DNA of 64,000 nt from Fimbriimonas ginsengisoli Gsoil 348 (GCF_000724625.1 NZ_CP007139.1:3782001-3846000), one strand, 5' to 3'. Positions 43,587 through 52,825 are shown, counted from the first letter of the stretch. Notes: generated by a model not told the origin, from the sequence alone. A program made the numbers and translations.

Positions 43587-46400
43587 ATGCAGGAACTTTT
43601 CATCGTGCGCCTGTTCGGCTCGCCCGAGGTGCTTTTGAATGGGAAGCCGATGCGGCGCTTGCGTAGCCGCAAGGGAATCTCTCTGCTGGCGCATCTGGCC
43701 TTGAAGTCACCCGCCGAGGTTTCCCGGGACTGGCTTTGCGAGGCGCTTTGGCCCGACAGTCCACCCGAGCAGGGAAGACTTAGCCTCCGTCAGAGCTTGG
43801 TCGACTTGCGCAAAGCGCTGGCAGACCAGGCGGAGCGGATCGAGTCGCCGTCGGGGCGATCCCTTCGATTTTGCTCCGACGACACTTACGTAGATGTCAA
43901 GAGATTCGAGGAGCTCATCGCCTCCGGCGAGCCTGGGCCGAGTGAGCTGAATGAGCTCGAGGCGATTTACCGCGGCCCGTTGATCGCCGACTGGTTCGAG
44001 CCGTCGTTGCTGAACGAACGAGACGCCTTTCAGGCCGCCTACGTCAAGTATCTCTCCCGCTACGCCAAGCGATCGCTAGAGGCCGCCGACTACGAGACCG
44101 CGATCCGCTGTTTGCGCGACGCCTCCGCGGCGGCTCCCCTGCAGGAATCGCTGCACCGAAAGTTGATGACGGCTCTGGCCGATTCCGGCAATGTGAGCGA
44201 GGCGGTCCAGGTTTTCATCCGCGCGAAGGCAAACTTGAGGGAGCGGCTCGGTTTGGAGCCGGATCCACAGACAGTAGCGCTTTACCAAGCACTCTTGCAG
44301 TCGATGCCGCCTTCGCCCGCTGTGACGGTTCGGACGGAGCGACAAGACCGAATTCCACGACCGCTTACGCCACTGGTTGGCCGGGAAGAGGAGGTTACGC
44401 AGATCCTGAATCTGCTCGCGGAGCGACCGCTCGTAACGATCACCGGCCCCGGCGGGGTGGGCAAGAGCCGAACCTCGGCGGAGGTGGCGCGTCTCGCCGC
44501 CGAATCGTCCGCGTTTCCGGATGGCGTCCAAGTCGTGTCGCTCGAGGACGTGGTGAATCCGGACCTCGTCGCCGACCACCTCGTTCGCAACCTTGGGGTT
44601 GCCGACAAAAACATGCCGTCGGCCTCGCTCGCCCTGCGTCGGCACCTGGGCAACAAACGCGCGCTTCTCGTGCTGGATAACTGCGAGCACGTGCTTGCCT
44701 CGGCCAACAAGATCGTGGAAGGGCTTCTCCGCGACTGTCATGGCCTCAAGATCCTTGCCGCGTCTCGCGAGCCTCTTTCGCTCAACGGGGAACAGGTATT
44801 TCCGATATCTCCTCTGCGGTTTTCCGGGGACGGGGCCCCGATCCAGGAGATCCGCACCTCGCCGGCCACGGATCTATTCTTTCAGCGCGCCCGCTTGGTC
44901 CAGCCGGGGCTGAGGTCCGACGACGAGAATGTCCGATGGGCGGCCAAGATTTGCCGGGCGCTCGACGGCATCCCCCTTGCCATCGAGCTCGCCGCGGCCC
45001 GGCTCAACATTCTGCCGATCGCCGAGGTGAGCCAGCGGATGGAGAATCGCCTGAGCTTGCTCCAGAGTTCCGAACGGAGCCGGCATCCGCGGCACAAGAC
45101 GATGGAGGCGGCGATCGATGCCAGCTACCAACTTCTGAACGAGGAAGAAAAGCAGGCGTTCCGACAGTTGAGCGTTTTTGAGGGCGGCTTTACGCTCGAA
45201 TCGGCCGGGGCGGTTTTGGAGGGAAAGGATCCCCTGGCGGTCGTCTCGAGGCTGATCGACACATCGTTGGTCTATGTTCAGGAGGACCATTTTTCGCCGG
45301 TGCGGTACTCGATGTACTCGACCCTTCGCGAGTTCGGCCTCGGGCGCCTTACCGAAAGCGGCGAATTGGAGAGCACGCGCCGGCGGCACGCCGACGAAAT
45401 GATCCGCTTGACCACGGAGATGCGCGACCGGCTGGTGACTGCGGAGCAGGAGCATGCCGTTGAGCGGTTGCGGTCAGAGCGCGGGAATTGGAGCTCGGCG
45501 CTCAAGCACTGTCCCGACAACGACCGGTTCGTGCGGCTCGTTCACCTGCTCGTCCGCTTCTGGCTGTATACCGCTTCGTTACGGGAGGCGAAACGGTGGT
45601 TGGACGCGACCTTCCTCCGCTCAGAGGGAGCGGATGCAAAACTGATGGCCTGGATTTACTCCCACGCGTGCGCGATCGCCAACGCGAGGGACGAATCGCG
45701 GGAGGGGATTGAACTCGCGAAGGAGGCAATCCGGCGGGCCAAGGAGCTTGGCGAGCGCGATGTGCTGACGGCGGCACTCGGCAATATCGGCATGGCTTAT
45801 CGAGCGGTCGGCGACTATGAGTCGGCTTACCGAGCGCTTGCGGAGTCGATCGAGCAGTGCGACGGCACCGAGCCTCCGATCATCGTAGCGCGGGCGTACG
45901 CGAATCTCGGCCGTACGGCAACGGACGCCGGCCGCTACGACGCCGCCGAAGAGCATTTTCGCCGCTCGTTCAGCATGTGCCCCGCGGCGGACAGCCCTCG
46001 GGACTACTTGTTCGCTCTCCAGGGCTACGCCTGGGCCAAAATCGTTCGTGGCTCGCCCGAAGCCGCGAAGCCGCTCCTCGCCGAGGCGCTGCACCGGTTG
46101 AGAGGGCTGGACGACGCGTACCTGCTCTCCTGGGTGTTCATATCGCTGGGGTCGATATGCACGGTCGAGCGTCGCTACCCGGACGCTGCCATATGTAAAC
46201 AGATCGTGCGACAACTGGAAGCCTCACTCGGCTTCGAGGTCTCGTATAACGCCGAGGAGCGCTTGCTGGCCGAGGCCGAGCTAATCGCGACCGAACTGGG
46301 CCCAGCAAAGTTAGCCCAAATCGCCGAGCAAACAAAGGCCTGGTCGACCGACGTGGCGATCGATTACGGACTGAGGGCTTGTTCGCTAAGCAGTGGGTAA
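43587..46400 (+). CDS. BTAD/NB-ARC/TPR transcriptional regulator (AfsR-like)
   Basis: 937 aa. The N-terminal winged-helix and BTAD region (1-245) has VRLFGSPEVLLNGKPMRRLRSRKG and REALxxLxxxLxxxP-like helices ending LREELGLEPDPQTVALYQALL. A STAND ATPase follows: Walker A GPGGVGKSR near 291, Walker B ALLVLDNCEHV near 357 and a later winged-helix region. About ten TPR-like helical repeats fill 600-930. Such proteins are ATP-dependent transcription activators. It is divergent from dnaJ-hspR, so the target may lie nearby or elsewhere. No signal domain is evident. Confidence 0.85.
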   Translation: MQELFIVRLFGSPEVLLNGKPMRRLRSRKGISLLAHLALKSPAEVSRDWLCEALWPDSPPEQGRLSLRQSLVDLRKALADQAERIESPSGRSLRFCSDDTYVDVKRFEELIASGEPGPSELNELEAIYRGPLIADWFEPSLLNERDAFQAAYVKYLSRYAKRSLEAADYETAIRCLRDASAAAPLQESLHRKLMTALADSGNVSEAVQVFIRAKANLRERLGLEPDPQTVALYQALLQSMPPSPAVTVRTERQDRIPRPLTPLVGREEEVTQILNLLAERPLVTITGPGGVGKSRTSAEVARLAAESSAFPDGVQVVSLEDVVNPDLVADHLVRNLGVADKNMPSASLALRRHLGNKRALLVLDNCEHVLASANKIVEGLLRDCHGLKILAASREPLSLNGEQVFPISPLRFSGDGAPIQEIRTSPATDLFFQRARLVQPGLRSDDENVRWAAKICRALDGIPLAIELAAARLNILPIAEVSQRMENRLSLLQSSERSRHPRHKTMEAAIDASYQLLNEEEKQAFRQLSVFEGGFTLESAGAVLEGKDPLAVVSRLIDTSLVYVQEDHFSPVRYSMYSTLREFGLGRLTESGELESTRRRHADEMIRLTTEMRDRLVTAEQEHAVERLRSERGNWSSALKHCPDNDRFVRLVHLLVRFWLYTASLREAKRWLDATFLRSEGADAKLMAWIYSHACAIANARDESREGIELAKEAIRRAKELGERDVLTAALGNIGMAYRAVGDYESAYRALAESIEQCDGTEPPIIVARAYANLGRTATDAGRYDAAEEHFRRSFSMCPAADSPRDYLFALQGYAWAKIVRGSPEAAKPLLAEALHRLRGLDDAYLLSWVFISLGSICTVERRYPDAAICKQIVRQLEASLGFEVSYNAEERLLAEAELIATELGPAKLAQIAEQTKAWSTDVAIDYGLRACSLSSG

Positions 46401-46415
46401 TCCGGGACAACCCCG

Positions 46416-46421
46416 TATGGT
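46416..46421 (+). promoter_or_regulatory. -10 box TATGGT of a leaderless gene
   Basis: TATGGT ends 6 nt before the ATG at 46428. Confidence 0.5.
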
Positions 46422-46427
46422 GAGGTC

Positions 46428-47072
46428 ATGTTGGCCTGGTTCGTTTGTGGGTTACCATTCGCGCTTTCCGCCGGGGCTGTAGGGCAGTCCAAGTCAGATC
46501 TGCTCCCAGATACGCCCGCCAATCACTGGGTATATGAGGCGATTTCGGATCTCAAGAGCCAAGGACTGGTAATGGGCTATCCCGACGGGCTGGGACTCAA
46601 GGTCCGAGCGGACAGCCGATATGACAAAGCGGTAGCCGTCAACGCCGCTTACCTTACCGTTCACTATTTCATTGCACATATAATCCGCACCAACGAATTA
46701 GTGGCGGCGTTTGCTGGGCCACCGAACGCACTTGCACCAATGAAAGAATCGGTGGTTACTCTCGCTTCTGACGTGAGATACCTTAGAAAGGGAGCGGCAA
46801 GGAATTACAAGGAACTCCACGAGCTCATTCCCTTCTTCAAAGTTGAGCTGGAAGGAATTGGGGCTGACCCGGCACAATTGTCCGCCCAAGTCGATCGCGA
46901 CCTCGGTATGTTGCGATCACTTCGGTTGGCAAAGGTTGGGGAGGCAACGCAGCAGTTCCCCGACGTGCCGGCGGATCACTGGGCTGCCCATGCGGTTCGT
47001 AATCTGCGAGCGAACGGAGTTCTTCGTGGTTACGAGACCGGAAAATCTGGAAACCTCTTCCAAGGTCGTTGA
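46428..47072 (+). CDS. SLH-domain (S-layer homology) protein
   Basis: 214 aa. A signal peptide (about 1-19) precedes two SLH-like modules: residues about 25-55 (LLPDTPANHWVYEAISDLKSQGLVMGYPDG) and about 178-210 (FPDVPADHWAAHAVRNLRANGVLRGY). A helical middle domain separates them. SLH modules anchor surface proteins to secondary cell-wall polymers or the outer membrane. The second module reaches the C-terminus and is cut short. Its own -10 box is just upstream. Converges with the gene at 47120. Confidence 0.78.
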   Translation: MLAWFVCGLPFALSAGAVGQSKSDLLPDTPANHWVYEAISDLKSQGLVMGYPDGLGLKVRADSRYDKAVAVNAAYLTVHYFIAHIIRTNELVAAFAGPPNALAPMKESVVTLASDVRYLRKGAARNYKELHELIPFFKVELEGIGADPAQLSAQVDRDLGMLRSLRLAKVGEATQQFPDVPADHWAAHAVRNLRANGVLRGYETGKSGNLFQGR

Positions 47073-47119
47073 ACCTCTTGCGCTCGGAGTGCAAACGAAT
47101 CGTTACCTAGACTCACGCT

Positions 47120-48055
47120 TCATCGCTTAATCTCCCGAATCGGACCGGTGAATCGCCACCGGTGGCTCTCAAGGATCGCGTGGTGGCGTAGCGTCAGGCG
47201 GATCTCTGGGACGACCATCGAGTTTCCAACCCGATGGAAGGTGATGGAAGAGGGGATGTTGACCGCAGGCCGACTCACCTGCCGATTGTCCGAAACGTTC
47301 CGATTTCTCCGTTCGACATCGCTCTTCATGCCCGGATCGCTGAACATGGCGGTCGGATTCATGAGCCAAAGATCCACCTTCCCGTCAACCGGGTGGGCCG
47401 GTGAGCCGGAGAGATGAACCGATTCAAACTCGTTGGGTTCCGTCCGGTAGTAAAGCGAGAATCGTTCCGCCGGGCCATCGGTATCCACGATGGCATTCGC
47501 GTCCAGGTGTTCTTTGGGCGGAGGCAAAAATGTAATCCGAACGCCGGACGGGGTTCGATATGTTTGCGTTCCGGTCGGAACCGCTGCTAGCCAAAGCCGT
47601 GACCGACGGCCAGGGTTGGGAACGAGCCTGACATCCTTCAACACAATCGACTCGTCGGCCTCCCGATAGCGTTGAACCGTCCCTACTATCGAAGCGGCGC
47701 GCTGGCCGGATAGAAGCGGCACGCGAGACGTGTCGTCTAAGGTCGCCCTCCCGTTCTTAAACTCTGCGATGACTCCTGACGACGACCGAACGCTTGGAAT
47801 GCTGGATAGGAGCAGATTGTCCACGGATAGGTCCCAGAGGTCGTGGGGGCGCTGCGTAATCGTCGCTTCCAAGTGGGTTCTCAGCACCTCATGCCCTTGC
47901 CGTTGGAACCATCCATTTGTTAATTTCAGACCCTTACCCGTAAAGGTGGGGGGTAGCCCTTCCACCGTCGGCGTCGCGGTATTTCGCGCTTGCCCTTGTG
48001 CCAACGAAATTGCGGCGGCAACGGTCAAAACGATAAAGATCGGCATCCCCATCAT
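47120..48055 (-). CDS. Secreted hypothetical protein
   Basis: 311 aa from ATG 48055; the longer upstream frame is not favoured because TACCGT lies 6 nt before this ATG. Signal peptide near residues 1-21 (MPIFIVLTVAAAISLAQG). The rest is rich in beta-prone segments (FTGKGLKLTNGWFQ, SGVRITFLPPP, RFSLYYRTEPNEFESVHL). No motif recognised, no TM helix beyond the signal. Probably exported and monocistronic. Confidence 0.6.
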   Translation of the reverse strand: MMGMPIFIVLTVAAAISLAQGQARNTATPTVEGLPPTFTGKGLKLTNGWFQRQGHEVLRTHLEATITQRPHDLWDLSVDNLLLSSIPSVRSSSGVIAEFKNGRATLDDTSRVPLLSGQRAASIVGTVQRYREADESIVLKDVRLVPNPGRRSRLWLAAVPTGTQTYRTPSGVRITFLPPPKEHLDANAIVDTDGPAERFSLYYRTEPNEFESVHLSGSPAHPVDGKVDLWLMNPTAMFSDPGMKSDVERRNRNVSDNRQVSRPAVNIPSSITFHRVGNSMVVPEIRLTLRHHAILESHRWRFTGPIREIKR

Positions 48056-48061
48056 CGTACA

Positions 48062-48067
48062 ACGGTA
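48062..48067 (-). promoter_or_regulatory. -10-like TACCGT of a leaderless gene
   Basis: On the minus strand TACCGT ends 6 nt before the ATG at 48055. Confidence 0.45.
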
Positions 48068-48186
48068 GTCAGATTTCGATAAGCGTTCGGTCGCTTGGAA
48101 CTGAGAGACGGAAACTCCACCTAGCCCTAGAGGGTTCTTTATGAAGCATCCGATTGGGTGAAGTATGTTTGAGAGGGACGAAGGCG

Positions 48187-48425
48187 TTGAAGCACATTTC
48201 AACTGAACTCGCGGGAATCTTGGTAAGCACTCCGGATACATTGCATGGAGCGGTTCGCTTCGAAGGTACACGAGTGTTTGCCCACCAGCTTTTCGACTAC
48301 CTCCTCACGGGGAAACGCTCGACACATTCCTCGAAGGTTTCGAAGGAGTGTCACGGGAGCAAGCGGAAGCGGTAATGAATTGGGGACTGCTTCGAATCCA
48401 CGAAGATCTAGAGACAGCCGCTTGA
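48187..48425 (+). pseudogene. DUF433-type antitoxin gene with -1 frameshift
   Basis: The first frame reads GAVRFEGTRVFAHQLFDYLLTG, the DUF433 pattern (G..RI.GTRV...L.DYL..G). At the GGGG run near 48310 the similarity moves to another frame: ETLDTFLEGFEGVSREQAEA, then LLRIHEDLETAA and TGA at 48423-48425. One extra G would restore a single ~78-aa protein. Family members pair with PIN-like (DUF5615) toxins. No toxin gene is intact beside it. Confidence 0.65.
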
Positions 48426-48507
48426 ATCTGCTCGCTGGGATACTCCCATCTGTTGTTTTTGGAGAGATCGTGGTTCTCGGGCAAGAGGATTTTTAAGGCG
48501 AAAACGC

Positions 48508-50103
48508 TCACTCCCCTGTCGCACGGGGGAATTTGACTTCGCAGACGGTCCAGCCGAGGACGTTTGACATCTTAAAGCGGCCCCCGAGGGCGCGCGCGAG
48601 GTTATCGACGATTTTGAGGCCGAGGTGGCTTGCGACGGTGGGATCGAACCCTTCGGGCAGCGGGTCGCCGCTGTTCGAGACCCAGACGGAGAGTTCGTCG
48701 TTCTTCTCCTCCACGTTCACGTGGATCTCGCCGTTGGGGGTCGTGTTGAATCCGTGCTCGAGGGCGTTTTGAACGAGTTCGTTGAGAACCAGGGCCATCT
48801 GCGTCGCCTGAGCGATCGGAAGCTTGACGTCGACGCCGCGGACCTCGAAGGAGATGTGCTTGTCGGGCAGCATCAACGAGCTCTGGTGATGGTGCACGAG
48901 GTTCTCGGCGATCGATCGAATGCCGACGTGGTCCAAGTCTTCCCGGCTTAGAAGGTCGTGGACAGCGGCGATTGCCAGGATGCGGGAGAGACAGTCGTTC
49001 AGCGCCTCTTCCAGGGTTCGGTAGCCGCTGTGGCGCATCTGCAGGCGGAGAAGGGAAGCGACCTGCTGGAGGTTGTTCTTCACCCGGTGATGCATCTCCT
49101 GCATCAGCGTGTTTCGCACCTGGAGTTTCGAGTGTTCGATCGACACCGCGGCTTGTTTGGCGAGAGTTTCGAGCGCCTTGATCTCGTCGGTGGGGAACTC
49201 TCGAACTTCGCTGGTGTAGCAGCTTAGGACGCCGATCGGCCGCTCTTGCAGCTCCATCGGGACGCAGATCATCGAGCGCAGCCCCTGCTCCACCGCGAGG
49301 TCGTGCCCGATGTAGTCTTCTTCCACCTGTACGTCGCGTACGATCACTGGACGGCGTTCGTCGATCGCCCGTCCGGCGATCGACTCGCCGAGCTTGATCG
49401 CCCGTTTTCTCTGGTATGCCTTGGCGGGGGCTTGAGTGGCGCGCAACACGAGCTCGCCCCGATTCTCATCCAGCAGCCGGACCGTGCAGACGCGGTAGTT
49501 GAATTGCTGCGCGGTGACGTTGACCAGTAGTTGGAGGATCTCCTCCACGTAGGGGCTGGTGGCAATCGTCTTGGAGACTTCGCTAAGGGCCCCGAGACGG
49601 TTCATTTGGGCCCCCATTTGATATACGTTGTTAAAGCCCTTGAGCACGTTGGCGGTGGTTTCCGCGAGCTCCTCCATCCGTGCTTTCTGGCTGGCGGTCG
49701 GCTTCCACGGGCACGACTTACGGAGCATCAGAACCCCTAGCGCCTGGCCGCTTCGGGGAGGGAGCGGCAAGACGGCGATCGACACGCAGCCAGCCTCGTC
49801 CGCGCCCGGGTGCCGGGCGTAGCGAGGGTCCTGAGTGGCGTCGCGGTGGACGAAGATCGGCTCGTTGGTGACCAGCGCTTGGCCCGTAAGACCGATCCCT
49901 TTGCCCAGCTTTAGGCGGTTCGTCTGTTCGGGAAACTGGGTGCTTGCCTTGAGGACGAGCCCGTCCCCGGGCTCGCGAAACAGGATATCGCAGGAATCGG
50001 CGCCGGTTCCGCGGCGCCAAGTCGCGGCGACCTCGTTTAACAGCTCGTCCTTTGACCCGACTTGCGCCAGTGCGGCCACCAGCTCTCCAACGATGGCGTC
50101 CAC
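48508..50103 (-). CDS. GAF-domain sensor histidine kinase (HisKA_2)
   Basis: 531 aa, soluble. Two GAF-like domains: about 15-155 (GLVLKASTQFPEQTNRLKLG, GQALGVLMLRKS) and about 185-325 (CTVRLLDENRGELVLRAT, GESIAGRAIDERRPVIV). Then a HisKA_2 dimerisation domain with EMHHRVKNNLQQVASLL (phospho-acceptor His) near 340 and an HATPase domain (ALVLNELVQNALEHG; SNSGDPLPEGF). GAF domains sense small ligands or redox. It is the last gene of an operon with the M16 peptidase. A receiver-only response regulator is transcribed divergently 2.3 kb away, a plausible partner. Confidence 0.9.
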   Translation of the reverse strand: MDAIVGELVAALAQVGSKDELLNEVAATWRRGTGADSCDILFREPGDGLVLKASTQFPEQTNRLKLGKGIGLTGQALVTNEPIFVHRDATQDPRYARHPGADEAGCVSIAVLPLPPRSGQALGVLMLRKSCPWKPTASQKARMEELAETTANVLKGFNNVYQMGAQMNRLGALSEVSKTIATSPYVEEILQLLVNVTAQQFNYRVCTVRLLDENRGELVLRATQAPAKAYQRKRAIKLGESIAGRAIDERRPVIVRDVQVEEDYIGHDLAVEQGLRSMICVPMELQERPIGVLSCYTSEVREFPTDEIKALETLAKQAAVSIEHSKLQVRNTLMQEMHHRVKNNLQQVASLLRLQMRHSGYRTLEEALNDCLSRILAIAAVHDLLSREDLDHVGIRSIAENLVHHHQSSLMLPDKHISFEVRGVDVKLPIAQATQMALVLNELVQNALEHGFNTTPNGEIHVNVEEKNDELSVWVSNSGDPLPEGFDPTVASHLGLKIVDNLARALGGRFKMSNVLGWTVCEVKFPRATGE

Positions 50104-50107
50104 GTCT

Positions 50108-51343
50108 TTACTCCTCGTCGAACGGTCCGATCGCGGTCGTGCTTACCAGTTCTTCCTTAAGGATCTTGTTGGCAAGCGCGACGATCGCATCGTTGGTAAC
50201 CGCGTTGATCTTCGTTAGGGTTTCATCGATCGGAATATCTCGGCCATGGTTGAGCTCATTGCGGCTCATCCGCATCATTCGTCCGCTCATCCCTTCCAGC
50301 GCGAGCACCATATTGCCGCTTAGGTTCCGTTTCGTGCGTCCGAGCTCATCGTCGTCCAGGCCGGAAGCCATGACCTTGTCGAACTCGATCCGGACGAGCT
50401 CCTGGACCAGCGGCCACTGCTCGAGGCTGGTGCCGCCGTAGACGGCATAGGCGCCGCCGGCGCCGTAGTTAAGGGTGTAGCTGCCGACCGAGTAGACGAG
50501 GCCGCGCTTCTCCCGAATTTCCTGGAAAATGCGGCTCGACATGCTCCCCCCGAGGGCGGCGTCGAGGACCACCATGGTGTACAGGTCGTCGTCGTAAATG
50601 GAGGTGCCATCGGTGCCGATGCAGAAATGGACCTGCTCGACATCCTTGCTCTCGAGGGAGATCCGTTTCGTTCCGGAGGGCCGGGTCGGCTGAGCGTCCT
50701 GGGAGGTGTGCGGGATCTTTCCCAGTGTTTCGCGGGCGGCATCCAAGACGACCTGGGGGTCGATATTTCCCGCCACAGATAGAAGAACGTTCTCTGCGCG
50801 GTACCGGCGGTCCATATAAGCCTTGATATTCTCGCGGGTGAACGAGCTCACCGATTCGGGAGTGCCGATGATCGGCCGGCCGAGGGGATGGTCGCCCCAC
50901 CGGTTGTGCAGATGGAGGTCGTGGACGTGGTCGCCCGGCTCGTCCTCGCTTCGCTTGATCTCTTCGAGGACCACTCCCTGTTCCCGCTTCAGCTCGTCGG
51001 GATCGATCAGAGAGTGGAGCATCATGTCGCTTAGGACATCCACTCCGTTCGCCACGTCGTCGGCGAGGACGCGGCAGTAGTAGCAGGTCGCTTCCTTGTC
51101 GGTAAAGGCGTTCAGCGAGCCGCCACGACCTTCGATCGATTCGGCGATCTCTTTAGCGGTGCGGCGCTCCGTCCCCTTGAAGAGCATGTGTTCGATCAAG
51201 TGGGTAATGCCTGCCTCGGATTCGTGCTCATGGCGGCTGCCGGTGCGGCACCAAAGGCCGATGGCGGCCGACTTCACATGCCCGACTGGCTCGACCAAGA
51301 CGCGGACGCCGTTGTCGAGGACGAATTTCTGTATATCGCTCAT
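50108..51343 (-). CDS. M16-family zinc metallopeptidase
   Basis: 411 aa. N-terminal half: VLDNGVRVLVEP, then GITHLIEHMLFKGT, with the inverted HxxEH zinc motif near residue 50, and the second Glu in VVLEEIKRSEDEP about 77 residues later. The C-terminal half is the inactive partner domain (SVAGNIDPQVVLDAARETLG and YSVGSYTLNYGAGG). Family members cleave peptides or presequences. No signal peptide, so cytosolic. It overlaps the FAH gene by 4 nt (ATGA) and lies 4 nt before the histidine kinase gene. Confidence 0.92.
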   Translation of the reverse strand: MSDIQKFVLDNGVRVLVEPVGHVKSAAIGLWCRTGSRHEHESEAGITHLIEHMLFKGTERRTAKEIAESIEGRGGSLNAFTDKEATCYYCRVLADDVANGVDVLSDMMLHSLIDPDELKREQGVVLEEIKRSEDEPGDHVHDLHLHNRWGDHPLGRPIIGTPESVSSFTRENIKAYMDRRYRAENVLLSVAGNIDPQVVLDAARETLGKIPHTSQDAQPTRPSGTKRISLESKDVEQVHFCIGTDGTSIYDDDLYTMVVLDAALGGSMSSRIFQEIREKRGLVYSVGSYTLNYGAGGAYAVYGGTSLEQWPLVQELVRIEFDKVMASGLDDDELGRTKRNLSGNMVLALEGMSGRMMRMSRNELNHGRDIPIDETLTKINAVTNDAIVALANKILKEELVSTTAIGPFDEE

Positions 51344-52128
51344 AAGGGGTTGCTGAGTTTAAGGGAGAGGGCTCCCAATCTGTCGACCGCGATGTGCACC
51401 TCGTCGCCCGGTTCTAGTACGACTGGCTCGCCATCCGTTTCCGTTATAGGCCCAAACGCGAAGATGTCGCCGGTCCGCAAGGTGCAAGTCTGGCTGGCGA
51501 AGCTGATCGCCTGGGCGAAAGTGAATGGAATGTCCCCGGTGCTGCCTCGCTGGCGTTCGACGCCGTTAACTCGAAGTACCGAGCTTAGGGCGTGGCGCCG
51601 TCCGAACTGGGCGGTTTCCACCTCATCTTCGAGCTCGTCCGGAGTAGTGAGGACGGGGCCGATCGCGGCGCCGAGATCGTGGGACCGGCCGATCGCGCTC
51701 GCGGCGAGGTCGGCCCGCTCTTCGGTCCGGTCGACGAGCATCGATAGGAGGGTGAAGCCGAGGATCAGGTCATCGGCGTCCGCAAGGTCTACCCGGTACG
51801 CGTCGGCGACGATCACGGCGGCGATCATCGGCAGGATGCCCATCTCCACCGTCGACTCGGGCGGGTTGATCAACTGGCTTGCGCCGACGAGCGAACCGGG
51901 ATTGCCATAGAAGAATCGAGGCTCCGAAGCGTCGACGAATTCGTTTAGATCTGTGCGGAAGATACGTAGGCTGGGGGCGTGCGGAATCGGTGAAAGGGGG
52001 CGAACGGCTTCCGCCTCGTGCACGGCCACGGCCTGAGCGCCATCCGTCTCGTAGATCTTGCCGCTGTACACCATCCCGGACCGGGCTTGGCCCGGAGAGC
52101 TCTTTAGCTCAAAGCGGCACAATTTCAC
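51340..52128 (-). CDS. Fumarylacetoacetate hydrolase (FAH) family-like protein
   Basis: 262 aa from GTG 52128, chosen because TATTCT sits 6 nt upstream and the longer frame crosses repeat DNA. Residues 1-70 form the N-terminal FAH-like domain (CRFELKSSPGQARSGMVYSGKIYE). The core has NPGSLVGASQLINPP, DLILGFTLLSMLVDR, IGPVLTTPDEL, FTFAQAISFASQTCTLRTGDIFAFGP and the closing LEPGDEVHIAVDRLGAL, as in FAH/HpcE hydratases and hydrolases. Divalent-metal ligands are expected but not certain. Heads an operon with the peptidase and kinase. Confidence 0.78.
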   Translation of the reverse strand: MKLCRFELKSSPGQARSGMVYSGKIYETDGAQAVAVHEAEAVRPLSPIPHAPSLRIFRTDLNEFVDASEPRFFYGNPGSLVGASQLINPPESTVEMGILPMIAAVIVADAYRVDLADADDLILGFTLLSMLVDRTEERADLAASAIGRSHDLGAAIGPVLTTPDELEDEVETAQFGRRHALSSVLRVNGVERQRGSTGDIPFTFAQAISFASQTCTLRTGDIFAFGPITETDGEPVVLEPGDEVHIAVDRLGALSLKLSNPL

Positions 52129-52134
52129 TTCGAG

Positions 52135-52140
52135 AGAATA
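52135..52140 (-). promoter_or_regulatory. -10 box TATTCT of a leaderless operon
   Basis: On the minus strand TATTCT ends 6 nt before GTG 52128. The promoter drives the FAH-M16-kinase operon. Confidence 0.55.
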
Positions 52141-52149
52141 CCTGGGGGG

Positions 52150-52244
52150 AGGGCGTTGGGGCGTTAGGCGCTGAGCGTTAGGCGGTTGGCGGTGGAAATG
52201 TCCAAAAGCTAACAACGCCCAACGCCCACCGCCTAACGCGCCCC
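52150..52244. repeat. GGCGTT-rich repeat with inverted AACGCC arm, copy 1
   Basis: Direct GGGCGTT/GGGGCGTT/GAGCGTT units (52150-52195) and an inverted AACGCCCAACGCCCACCGCC arm (52211-52244). A second copy is at 55782-55871. Located between the FAH and response-regulator promoters. Confidence 0.6.
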
Positions 52245-52293
52245 TAATTTCTTGCCGCTTTTTGTTTGCTCCACGAAGCTGGTATCTACCCGT

Positions 52294-52322
52294 TTGACAT
52301 GCACCGTAAGTTCAGGTAGGAT
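52294..52322 (+). promoter_or_regulatory. Sigma70-type promoter of response regulator
   Basis: TTGACA (52294-52299), 17 bp, TAGGAT (52317-52322); AGGAG just before the ATG at 52362. Confidence 0.85.
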
Positions 52323-52361
52323 GCCCATTACCACGAGCAAGGAGAAAGCTTAGGAGAACCC

Positions 52362-52769
52362 ATGCCCCTCAAGATTTTGGTCTGCGACGACGAGCGCCAC
52401 ATTGTGCGCCTGATCCAGGTGAACCTGGAGCGCCAGGGGTACGTGGTGATCACCGCGTTTGACGGTAAGGAGGGCCTTGAAAAGGTTCGATCCGAGAAGC
52501 CCGACCTGTGCGTTCTGGACGTCATGATGCCGTACATGGACGGTTTCGAGGTCCTGAAGAACATCCGTAAGGATCCGGAGACGGAAAACCTGCCGGTGAT
52601 CATGCTTACCGCCAAGGCCCAGGACAAGGACGTGTTCGAGGGCTATCACTACGGCGCCGACATGTACCTCACCAAACCGTTCAACCCGATGGAGCTAGTC
52701 ACCTTCGTGAAACGCATCGCCGCCGGCAGCTCCGACCCGGCGGGCGGCGGCAAGCGCTACGACCTGTAG
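52362..52769 (+). CDS. Receiver-only response regulator (CheY-like)
   Basis: 135 aa, a single REC domain. Acidic pocket KILVCDDERHI, phospho-acceptor Asp in DLCVLDVMMPYMDGF (about residue 53), switch Thr in IMLTAKAQ and the conserved Lys in MYLTKPFNP. No DNA-binding output domain, so it acts by protein contact or as a phosphorelay intermediate. It has a strong promoter, a ribosome-binding site and an intrinsic terminator. It is divergent from the FAH-M16-kinase operon, whose HisKA_2 kinase is a candidate partner. Confidence 0.93.
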   Translation: MPLKILVCDDERHIVRLIQVNLERQGYVVITAFDGKEGLEKVRSEKPDLCVLDVMMPYMDGFEVLKNIRKDPETENLPVIMLTAKAQDKDVFEGYHYGADMYLTKPFNPMELVTFVKRIAAGSSDPAGGGKRYDL

Positions 52770-52787
52770 AGAGCCACCGGCATCGAT

Positions 52788-52825
52788 AAAAAGGGATGAG
52801 CGGATTTTCGCTCATCCCTTTTTTT
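52788..52825 (+). terminator. Intrinsic terminator after response regulator
   Basis: AAAAAGGGATGAGC (52788-52801) pairs with GCTCATCCCTTTTTTT; 8-nt loop and T-run. A-run on the other side permits action on minus-strand transcripts too. Confidence 0.92.

Noticed and set aside
48305-48511. Minus-strand frame with a KILLPEN start recalling DUF5615 toxins
   Set aside because: It lies antisense to the DUF433 pseudogene, only a few residues match, and the remainder is unlike the family.
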